From Halorubrum sp. DM2 (GTDB lineage: Archaea > Halobacteriota > Halobacteria > Halobacteriales > Haloferacaceae), in assembly GCF_901686465.1 (NCBI RefSeq), contig NZ_LR594487.1:1671650-1735649 (forward strand): a DNA stretch of 64,000 nt, given 5' to 3'. Below, piece after piece: positions 1-7,337 of this stretch (position 1 is the first letter of the stretch; each line of letters starts with the position of its first letter). Both the position numbers and the translations under genes were made by a program. The notes under the pieces were generated by a model. That model was not told where the DNA came from. It worked only from the letters and a program-made list of their open reading frames with translations, and searched no databases.

Positions 1-713
1 TCGTCCCAGTCAGGTTCTGCTGTTGGAGCAGTTTCGAGCAAGTCTTGTTCTAGTGCTTCTGGAAAATCAAAAACAGATGATCTAGGATCCTCATCATTCC
101 ATAATCGGTTAAATTCGTCAATTTGCTCTTGTAGGCGGGTTTTTTCATCCCACTCTTCGCCCTCCATCTCTATCCAGCTTCGAAATAGGCTGAAACTCTC
201 TCGATTCTGTTTTAATGCTTTGAATGATTCATTAGGGGATCCAGACACCCCAACAATATTTCCTTCATCATCTCCGAAAATTGCAACTTTTTGATGCCAC
301 TCTGCTTCTTGTTTTGTCTGTAATCTCCCTAAGTCATCAGTTACAACGCCGATTTTGATATCGAGAATTTCTTCTGCAACCAACCACGCAAGTGCTTCCA
401 TAACTTCATCCCGATTCCCGTTCTTTAATTCCTCCCACTCTATGTGATTTTTAATAACATCGCCGGATCGACCTTGTTCTATCGCTTCAATATCATGTTC
501 ATAGAGTTCGATACCTGGCATTAGGCGGATTGTACCACCGTTCTCAATAAATTCTGGTAGTCCCTCAGAGAACAACGCTAATACCGATGCTGAAAAGCTA
601 CCTGTAATGCGATCATATGAAGTTGAATGTTTTAGAGCAGGTATGAAAAATTCATTAAGCAGATCTTCGTGACCGGCATAGTACCCTTTCCAAGGATAAT
701 CCCGTAACGACAT
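1..713 (-). CDS. PLD-like nuclease domain, N-terminal part of a helicase-type protein (partial)
   Basis: The ATG is at 711-713 and the frame stays open for 237 codons to the window edge, so the C-terminal part is missing. The protein begins MSLRDYPWKGYYAGHEDL. It carries a phospholipase D type HxKxxxxD motif near residue 157 (WHQKVAIFGDD) followed by GSPNES, the usual Gly-Ser-Asn tail of that motif. PLD domains of this kind often sit at the start of large SNF2 or DEAD-box proteins of bacterial and archaeal defence islands, which fits the neighbourhood. That a helicase follows is inference, because only the first domain is in the window. Codon use is AT-richer than in the core genes to the right. 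Confidence 0.7.
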   Translation of the reverse strand, partial: MSLRDYPWKGYYAGHEDLLNEFFIPALKHSTSYDRITGSFSASVLALFSEGLPEFIENGGTIRLMPGIELYEHDIEAIEQGRSGDVIKNHIEWEELKNGNRDEVMEALAWLVAEEILDIKIGVVTDDLGRLQTKQEAEWHQKVAIFGDDEGNIVGVSGSPNESFKALKQNRESFSLFRSWIEMEGEEWDEKTRLQEQIDEFNRLWNDEDPRSSVFDFPEALEQDLLETAPTAEPDWD

Positions 714-815
714 CTAGGTGGAACGAACATCCGGAACAGTATAGAGATTGTCCCGTTTTAGTAACATACCAGTATGATCGGATCACTCTAGCACTGAACC
801 CACCCAAATTTAAGA

Positions 816-1058
816 CTACATCTCAGTGTTAGTCTCACCCGGATACCACCAAACAGTACTTCTCGCACCCGCCTTCTTCGACTGGAGAACGCCCTGCTCC
901 TCTAATGAGCGGAGGCGATTATACACCGCCCTGCGCCCGATAGGGAGAGATTCTGCAACCTCATCAGCCATCAGTACAGGATCTTCTGCATTCACGAACA
1001 CCGTCAGTATCTCCTCATCCGATACCGTCGGTTTGCGACCGGGGCCATCGCTACCCAT
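816..1058 (-). CDS. small winged-helix DNA-binding protein
   Basis: This 80-residue protein has a winged-helix pattern: ADEVAESLPIGRRAVYNRLR as helices 2 and 3, then SLEEQGVLQSKKAGARSTVWW as wing and strand. It looks like the short haloarchaeal regulators annotated as helix-turn-helix or MarR-like proteins. No effector domain is present. It lies between the partial PLD protein and the Cas4-like gene, is transcribed away from the latter, and could regulate either. An antisense reading frame of similar length covers the same bases but has no recognisable features. Confidence 0.75.
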   Translation of the reverse strand: MGSDGPGRKPTVSDEEILTVFVNAEDPVLMADEVAESLPIGRRAVYNRLRSLEEQGVLQSKKAGARSTVWWYPGETNTEM

Positions 1059-1143
1059 TCACCTCAAAACGCGAGATGTGAGGGGCTAAATCTATTTATT
1101 CCACCAACGGAATTGTTATATTGCTTCCCACCTAGGAAGTAGA

Positions 1144-2286
1144 GTGAAACACCGATCACACTCTCGTAACGGCGATCGCACACTGACTTCTCCCGTGGGA
1201 TCAGGGAGACCTGCCACGGCACTCACTGCGATCACTACCACGGACTTTCAGGAGTGGCGACGGGCGTCGAACGCCCGTGAGAACGTTGAGGAAGGCCATG
1301 CGTACTACAACGACCCGAGTCCGGTGCCTCCGCCCGAGAAGCATACACCGAGCAGTCTGTTGCAGTGCCACCGAAAGCTCGTTTATCGGAAGGAGAACGC
1401 GCCGGCAGAGACCGAGATGGCCCAGGGCATTCTGTGGGTCGGCACGCGTTTCGAGGAGGATGTCGTACTACCGTACCTGCGCGACGCCGTCGACGATGAC
1501 GGCCTGCTTGTCACGAACTCCCTGTACGTCGACTTCGAAATCGAGACGGACGCCGGCGCACTCGTGGTTAAGGGGTCAACTGACCCTGTCGTCGTTGACG
1601 ACAACGGCGTGCCAATTCTCCCGACTGAAGTGAAGACGAAGGGTTCGTTGGAGTACCTCGACGAACCGAACGAGCACCACAAGGCACAGCTACACGCCTA
1701 CATGGTCGGCCTCTCGCAGAAGTACGACGTCGACGTGAAACGCGGATGTCTCATCTACGGGGGTCGCGACTCGTTCGATCTCAAGGTGTTCGATGTCGAG
1801 TTCGACACGGAATTCTGGCAAGAGACGGTCGTCAGCTGGGCGACCGAACACACAGAGTACCGCCTTGACGGCGAGCTCCCGCCGGCAACCCCCCGATTCG
1901 GATGGGAATGTGATTTCTGCTCGTACCGTGAACGGTGCGGGAAGAGCAACAGACCGGTATCGGACCGGGGGTCCCGTGGATTCCTTCCCCTCATGGAATA
2001 CCCCCGCTCACAGGTTGTTGAGCACCTAAAAGCGGAGCCGGACGCGATGCTCACTCCGACCCTCGCAGAAAGGTATCCAGACCTCGCTGCTGAACACGGG
2101 GTCTCCCAGTGGCGCTGTACGGCCTGTAGTAAGCAGTTTGATCATGACGAGGTAGATTGGGGTGGTGACACCGACACCCCTCCTCTATGCGCCTGCTGTG
2201 TCCGTGAAGACACCCCCGCCCCGCTGACTGGACCCTGGCCACCAGCTTACTCCGATGAGATTGCTGAAGGGGAGCGTTCCGAATGA
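1144..2286 (+). CDS. Cas4-like PD-(D/E)XK exonuclease with C-terminal zinc-finger extension
   Basis: The 380-residue protein has the hallmarks of the Cas4/RecB-like nuclease family. C75 (SLLQCHRKL) and C256, C259, C265 (ECDFCSYRERC) would hold the iron-sulfur cluster. The nuclease core is D147, E162-V-K164 and a QLHAY motif at 182-186. Cas4 enzymes are usually about 200 residues; here an extra tail carries C325, C328, C349 and C351/C352, probably a zinc finger. The GTG start at 1144 lies about 25 bp after a TTATATTG box. The end overlaps the next gene by ATGA, so the two are probably cotranslated. There is no CRISPR array or other cas gene in the window, so this is a stand-alone mobile-element nuclease. 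Confidence 0.85.
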   Translation: MKHRSHSRNGDRTLTSPVGSGRPATALTAITTTDFQEWRRASNARENVEEGHAYYNDPSPVPPPEKHTPSSLLQCHRKLVYRKENAPAETEMAQGILWVGTRFEEDVVLPYLRDAVDDDGLLVTNSLYVDFEIETDAGALVVKGSTDPVVVDDNGVPILPTEVKTKGSLEYLDEPNEHHKAQLHAYMVGLSQKYDVDVKRGCLIYGGRDSFDLKVFDVEFDTEFWQETVVSWATEHTEYRLDGELPPATPRFGWECDFCSYRERCGKSNRPVSDRGSRGFLPLMEYPRSQVVEHLKAEPDAMLTPTLAERYPDLAAEHGVSQWRCTACSKQFDHDEVDWGGDTDTPPLCACCVREDTPAPLTGPWPPAYSDEIAEGERSE

Positions 2287-3221
2287 TGATCGACGACCAT
2301 GCGGTCCCGCGGACAATGTCGCCGAGTGGGGGGTCAACAAACGAAGACGATCCAATCGAATACGCCGCAATCTACGCTCGAACCTCGTCCTCAAGCCAGC
2401 GATTCGGTTATTCAATCGGTGAACAGGTCGATCGTTGTTCCAAGCAGTGCGAACAGATGGGGTGGAACGTTACGTTCGTGTTCACCGACGAGGCAGAATC
2501 AGGTCGGAACACGGATCGGCCTAAGTTCCAAGAGATGCTGGATCGTGCTCGCGCTGGCTGTTTCGACGTCGTCGTCTTTTGGAAACTTGACCGGTTCTGT
2601 CGGTCGCTTGTCGACCTCGTAAAGACTGAGGAACGATTGAACGAGTGGGACGTGAGTCTCCAGAGTGTCACCGAATACATCGATACTACATCGCCGGTTG
2701 GTCGGTTCAACTTCAGAAACCTCGCATCGGCAGCAGAGCTCGAGAGCGATCTGACCAGCCAGCGTGTTCGAATGGGGATGCACGGGCTTGCGAAGGAGCA
2801 CAAGTGGCCAAATGACAAGCCTCCTCTGGGGTACGAAAAGACAAGCGAGGGGAAGCTCCGCGTGTTAGCAGACGAAGCGTCGGTCGTTAAGACGATATTC
2901 CGCCTCTATCTCCGCGAGAAATCAATGCCCCGCGTCGCGAGTCTACTCAACGAGAGTGGGCTTCGAACGAAAGCTGGTGAGCTGTGGTGTCGTCAATCTG
3001 TTCGAAAGGTCCTCACCAACGAGATCTACACCGGCAGCTACCAAGTTGCTGACTACCACGCACAAGTTGAAGACTATCGTATTCTCGATGATACACTCTT
3101 CGCAGCCGTCGTTGAGACACGTTTCCGGTATCAGCATCAGAAAGGACGGATGGAGCGCGTTCGGAAGCAGAGAAAAGCAGAGAGAATCCTATCCAACTAC
3201 CGTGAATGGAGGGATCTCTAG
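2283..3221 (+). CDS. serine recombinase, resolvase plus recombinase domains
   Basis: This 312-residue serine recombinase has the catalytic block YARTSSSSQ at 31-39, with S35 the likely nucleophile. The conserved arginines of the resolvase fold follow in FWKLDRFCRSL near residue 100. A Recombinase domain starts around PPLGYEKTSEG (about 180), and a basic helical tail may be coiled coil. It overlaps the Cas4-like gene by four bases and is followed with no gap by a TFB-type gene, so the three genes form one transcription unit. It is shorter than large phage integrases, which reach 450-600 residues. The substrate site is not evident. Confidence 0.88.
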   Translation: MMIDDHAVPRTMSPSGGSTNEDDPIEYAAIYARTSSSSQRFGYSIGEQVDRCSKQCEQMGWNVTFVFTDEAESGRNTDRPKFQEMLDRARAGCFDVVVFWKLDRFCRSLVDLVKTEERLNEWDVSLQSVTEYIDTTSPVGRFNFRNLASAAELESDLTSQRVRMGMHGLAKEHKWPNDKPPLGYEKTSEGKLRVLADEASVVKTIFRLYLREKSMPRVASLLNESGLRTKAGELWCRQSVRKVLTNEIYTGSYQVADYHAQVEDYRILDDTLFAAVVETRFRYQHQKGRMERVRKQRKAERILSNYREWRDL

Positions 3222-3986
3222 ATGTCATCAGAGGTTCCAGCGTGTCCGAGTTGTGGCGCGGTCGATGTGGATGACCGCTTCGATTTCACCGACGGGTTCT
3301 GTGGAGCGTGTGGATTCGTTCTCGACAAGGACAATATTGAGCAATCAAAGCCAGCTGCGGATGATTCGGATTCACAGACGAATCTCGAGATCGATGACTG
3401 GATCGAATCAGTACACCCACGTGACTCGTCTGAATCTGTTCTCGTTGAGCTGCTCGCCACCTTAGACCGGTCTAGAGCAGACCTGTTTCTCACCAAATCT
3501 GAGCTAGATCACTCGACAAAACTCTTGGTCAAAACTTGGGAGAAGACTCTCTTTCATGGTCGGAAAAGCGAGCACGTGATTGGTGCCGTACTGATCATCG
3601 TGCTTCGACGAGCCGAGGCCCCACGACCAGTTGGCGTGATCGCAGAGTCTCTCGGGTGCGAGAGGACGGCACTACAACGGACGATGAAGAAGCTCAAGCA
3701 GGAGCTCGGTATGGCGTTGTTGCCGCCGGTTCCAGAAGATTATCTGCCGTTCCTCGCGACGAAGTTAGCGCTTAAGGAATCGACAGTCAAAGCTGCGAGC
3801 AGGATCCTCAGCCGTTTCGACTCAGGCTCAGGTGACCCAGCCTGTACAGCCGCTGCGGCGCTTTACTTGGCTGCTAAGCCCCAGGGCGTATCGATCACCT
3901 ACGATTCCGCAGCTCGAGCCGCTGGATCGACAAAAGAGACTGTCTGGAGACGCTCACAATCCCTTACCGACCATCGTAATCCGTGA
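3222..3986 (+). CDS. TFIIB-like transcription factor (TFB family)
   Basis: The 254-residue protein opens with a zinc ribbon, C8-P-S-C11 and C27-G-A-C30, and continues with two cyclin-like repeats (about 90-170 and 175-250). This is the domain order of archaeal TFB, which places RNA polymerase on TATA-bound promoters. It is shorter than the usual haloarchaeal TFB of about 320 residues, and the B-reader region after the ribbon looks divergent and acidic. The ATG directly follows the stop of the recombinase gene. Its last 23 bases overlap the end of the opposite-strand recombinase. A TFB paralogue inside a mobile cassette could redirect transcription of the element itself; that role is inferred. 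Confidence 0.82.
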   Translation: MSSEVPACPSCGAVDVDDRFDFTDGFCGACGFVLDKDNIEQSKPAADDSDSQTNLEIDDWIESVHPRDSSESVLVELLATLDRSRADLFLTKSELDHSTKLLVKTWEKTLFHGRKSEHVIGAVLIIVLRRAEAPRPVGVIAESLGCERTALQRTMKKLKQELGMALLPPVPEDYLPFLATKLALKESTVKAASRILSRFDSGSGDPACTAAAALYLAAKPQGVSITYDSAARAAGSTKETVWRRSQSLTDHRNP

Positions 3987-5310
3987 TCGCGGATTGTGGG
4001 TCGCCCTCCTCATCGTCGTCACCATCGTCATCCTTGCTGTCTGTGTCGTCACCGTCCTCGACGTCGAATCCGAGGTTTGGGTGGCTGAATATTCGCTTCA
4101 ACCGGTCTGGACACAAATCACATCCAAATGACAGGCCGCAGTTCAGGCACTCATACGCGTAGTCGAACTGCATGCCGAGTTGTCGCCGAGTACTTGAGCG
4201 AAAGTTCTCGGTTGAGGTACAGAACGGACACCGCACTGGGACGGTCTGGTGGAGCGATTTAAGCTCCTGTTCAGTCATTAGTGGTCCTTGGTATTCGCAC
4301 TCTTGGCATCGGTACTTCGCTATCGGAATTCCCCAAACCTCCTTGGACCCGTGGCGTTCGAGGTCTCCGTCGCACTTCCGGCAGCGGAATGGTTTGAACG
4401 ACTCGAACTGCTCCATGACGAACTCAAGTCCGTACTGCTCCACGGCATCTGCGACGAATTCCGGAACTTCAGGCGTTGTGGGATGGTCTTCTTGGCCGGA
4501 AAGGATCGACTGTACCTCCTGGAAGAGTTCCGTATCCACCTGACGCAACTCCGGCATTTCGGTGACCACTTCTCCCTTGTAAGTCAGCCGCCCTAGGCAT
4601 AGCGGGCTCTGTAGTACGGTCTTGACACGTGAGTAGCTGATCGGGCCCAAACCATGCTCTTCGAACTTGTCGTTGAGCTGCCTCATCGTTTCCTTTCGAT
4701 TCTCGGTCTTTGCGTAGATCTCGAAGAAATCCTCGACAAACGGTGCGTAATCCTCATCTAAGAGCAGTTCATCGTCTTCGTTGGTTCGGTACCCGACCGG
4801 TGGATTGCCTCCGTACGGCCATTGACCATCTTTCAACTTCTGATGGCATCCATCGCGAGCACCTTGGCGGATCCGATTCAGATGTCGACGTGCGAATACG
4901 GCCTCTCGTGCGAGGATTTCGAGGTCGAAGTGTTCATCCCAGTCGAAGTAACCGTATGAGTCCGCATATAGCGTGATGCCCGCTTCACGGAGGTCATTTA
5001 GATAGCTCAGTGTCTCCCACGGGTTTGCTCGGCTCAAGCGGTCAACCTCGTAGATCATGAGAACATCGTAATCACCTTTCCGTCCTCGTTCAAGAGCGTC
5101 ATTTAGCTGGCTGCGTTCAATTTTGGCGGCAGACTCCTCGGCCTCCAGTATGGCGGTCGTCTCCAGATTAGCACCCTCTGCTGCCGTCTCAAGGTACTCG
5201 CGTTGGGACTTTTTGCTGGAGTTGTTTCCTTGAGATGTCGTACTCACTCGGGTGAGAATGAGTGCACGAGAACCATCGATCTCGTCTTTTCTCAAGAGCC
5301 CGAGCATCAT
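3964..5310 (-). CDS. serine recombinase with C-terminal zinc ribbons
   Basis: I chose the start at 5310, which gives 448 residues beginning MMLGLLRKDEIDGS. It places the nucleophile motif ILTRVST (S23) at the usual distance from the N-terminus and has a purine-rich GGATGGAG about 10 bases upstream. The frame is open to an ATG at 5532, which would add 74 residues with one hydrophobic stretch (AGIALFLIPFIYLIYAES). The resolvase domain is followed by a Recombinase domain (NPPVGYRTNEDD). Two zinc-ribbon pairs follow (CRKC/CQEC and CPFC/CLNC), then a very acidic tail. It converges on and overlaps the TFB-like gene. Confidence 0.85.
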   Translation of the reverse strand: MMLGLLRKDEIDGSRALILTRVSTTSQGNNSSKKSQREYLETAAEGANLETTAILEAEESAAKIERSQLNDALERGRKGDYDVLMIYEVDRLSRANPWETLSYLNDLREAGITLYADSYGYFDWDEHFDLEILAREAVFARRHLNRIRQGARDGCHQKLKDGQWPYGGNPPVGYRTNEDDELLLDEDYAPFVEDFFEIYAKTENRKETMRQLNDKFEEHGLGPISYSRVKTVLQSPLCLGRLTYKGEVVTEMPELRQVDTELFQEVQSILSGQEDHPTTPEVPEFVADAVEQYGLEFVMEQFESFKPFRCRKCDGDLERHGSKEVWGIPIAKYRCQECEYQGPLMTEQELKSLHQTVPVRCPFCTSTENFRSSTRRQLGMQFDYAYECLNCGLSFGCDLCPDRLKRIFSHPNLGFDVEDGDDTDSKDDDGDDDEEGDPQSAITDYDGR

Positions 5311-5565
5311 CGGAAGGCCCACTCCATCCTTAAGTAGGGTGCAGATTGAGGTGGTACAGCCTCCCGGTACGGTCAGACCACTTTCTGCGTAGATCAGATA
5401 TATAAACGGGATGAGAAACAGAGCTATACCTGCTTTTCGTATCCCCTTTTTATAGTATACATATGTAGTATATATACTAGAACTGGCAGTCGTAGACTGT
5501 GCGCTCGTCGTTTGGTCGTGGCTGTCGCTCATAATTTGAGATTGGCTCAGTAGAGAACTGCCTGG

Positions 5566-6687
5566 TCAGGTGCCGGCCTGACTGAATGCTCCGTGATTCG
5601 CGCCGACTTCCTCAAGAATCCGGCGGCGGAGGTCTCGTTTTTCTTCGGGGGTTCGTTCGTCGTAGTGCTTTTCGAGGATCGCCCTTGTCACGTCACAGCG
5701 CTCACTCAACGCCTCGGCGGGAATCCCATCTCGGAGGCACTCCGTGAGGTAGGTGTGCCGGATGTCGTGAGGCGAATGCGAGCCTGGACACTTTGAGTAT
5801 TTGTCAGGCGATGCTGCCGGGCCACAGCCCTCGGAATCGTGTCCATCCGGACAGTCTTGACCGAGGAAGCACGGACGGCTCCATTTGTACACGTATTTTC
5901 GCATCGTGCTTTTGCCCAGTCGTCCGTACGATGTTGAGAGAAGCGGGGAACGACCGTTCTCAGTCGTACACTCCTTTCTATTGTACGTAAGGTACGTGTC
6001 CAGAACAGTACAGAGCGACTCCGGGATGTTGACCTTCATTTCGCCTTTCACACCGTTTTTCAGGCTGGTCTCAGGTGGGTCGTGACGGAACTCTAGGAAC
6101 GGATGCTCTGCGTCGAGGTGAACGTCATCACAGTCGAGAGAGTGAATGCAGCCGAGTCGACGTCCAGTTTCGGCGAGAAGCACCCACACGACGTGCTCCC
6201 GGCTCGCATACGCTCGCTTGTGGATCTGGTCGAGGATCAGCCGCAAGCGCTCCGCGTCGATTTCGACGTCGCGAACACCCTCTCCATCAGTCAGCTTCGG
6301 GATCGAGATCTTGTCTGGGACATCGCAGTTGACAGCGTCGATCGTCGCGGCGTACCGAATGAAATCGCGAACGACGTACCGAACGTCGCGCATTGTGTTT
6401 GTACTCAGTTGCGTGTCGTACGAGTCTTCCCTACGCCAGGTGAAGTAGTCGTCTAGATCGCGGTTTCGTACGTCGTTTAGATCTTGAATGCCGTTCTGTT
6501 CGAGGTGGAGTTGAAAACGCAGCAGTTCGTTTTCGTATTCTTCGATAGTTGTCGGGCGAAGACTTCCAGAGCGGGTTTTCAGATACCGCTGGATGCCTTC
6601 GTCCACCATCATGGGATCCAGTGTGACTCGCCGCTCTCCCAAGATGTCTTCTAGCAATTCGTCTAGGTCTTTGTCGTTAGTTTCCAT
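5566..6687 (-). CDS. tyrosine recombinase/integrase
   Basis: The 373-residue protein has a SAM-like N-terminal core-binding domain (about 28-115) and a catalytic domain with R177 (ETGRRLG), H307-D-I-R310 and Y342 (EKHYDERT), the R-HxxR-Y set of tyrosine recombinases. A longer frame starts at 6780, but a TATA-like GGTATAAAAA lies inside it at about 6763-6773. I therefore place the start at the ATG at 6687. A cysteine-rich insert (CFLGQDCPDG, EGCGP) lies between the conserved boxes, as in the second integrase of this island at 22059-23069. Three degenerate repeats lie just upstream and could be arm-type binding sites or promoters. Confidence 0.88.
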   Translation of the reverse strand: METNDKDLDELLEDILGERRVTLDPMMVDEGIQRYLKTRSGSLRPTTIEEYENELLRFQLHLEQNGIQDLNDVRNRDLDDYFTWRREDSYDTQLSTNTMRDVRYVVRDFIRYAATIDAVNCDVPDKISIPKLTDGEGVRDVEIDAERLRLILDQIHKRAYASREHVVWVLLAETGRRLGCIHSLDCDDVHLDAEHPFLEFRHDPPETSLKNGVKGEMKVNIPESLCTVLDTYLTYNRKECTTENGRSPLLSTSYGRLGKSTMRKYVYKWSRPCFLGQDCPDGHDSEGCGPAASPDKYSKCPGSHSPHDIRHTYLTECLRDGIPAEALSERCDVTRAILEKHYDERTPEEKRDLRRRILEEVGANHGAFSQAGT

Positions 6688-7337
6688 TTTTGCTCTATTA
6701 CCGTGTTCTTTCACCGTCTTCGATGGTGTTCTGTACAAGAGACGCTTCTCTGGGTTCTTTCTATTTTTTATACCTCCCACCTCAATCGAGGTTTACAAAC
6801 TCTCCTTCTGGGGCTTTCCAGAATTTCTGTGTCTTCTTCTCTTACTCAATCTCCTCCACCCCAACCGGGATCTAAAAACACTCCACGGTTGGGCCTATGA
6901 CCATCAACTTAGCATTTTATTGTTTGTTTGGCACATTGCTTATTTCATGTATGATCTTACGCTATTTCCAAGTCTAGCCATCAACCCAATCGGGTTTTAA
7001 AAACTATCACTCTACGAGAATTTTTTAGATTACTATTTCGAGTAATACAAACCCACTAGCGCTCTAGAGTTTTTATGTATATTGTGGTGGCTACGGTTAA
7101 TTAAGGCTAAATTTGGGTAGACCAGATGTGGTAGCATTTAGCATGAATTCGCAGTTTGTATTCCAGATATTGCCATCTTTTATATCCATAATATACTCTA
7201 AATTATTCAAAACTAATATGAGCAAAAGGCTGCTTCTCGCGTACGCTTATTGATTTCCATCAGGTACGGTCAGCTAGTATACTCGTTAATTGTCGGCACC
7301 TTTGAAACTCTTCAGTTTGAAATTCACAACTGATTGC
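6688..7337. other. AT-rich intergenic region upstream of the integrase
   Basis: I see no credible gene in these 650 bases. The overlapping plus-strand frames (6593-7000 and others) encode low-complexity Phe/Leu-rich strings and have no motifs. The left third holds the probable integrase promoter and three degenerate 23-bp repeats. The right part is strongly AT-rich, without clear palindromes. It separates the recombinase block from the Argonaute operon, whose helicase gene ends at 7338. Confidence 0.5.
6783..7010. repeat. three degenerate 23-bp direct repeats
   Basis: Copies start at 6783, 6862 and 6987, all in one orientation. The shared core reads CAAYCGGG, then a T-rich step, then AAAAACWCTCC. 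Copies 1 and 3 match at 18 of 23 positions, copies 2 and 3 at 17 of 23. Spacing is 79 and 125 bp. They lie immediately upstream of the integrase start, where recombinase arm sites or excisionase sites are common. Read on the minus strand, each contains a TTTTTA-like stretch, so they could instead be promoter repeats. Confidence 0.5.
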
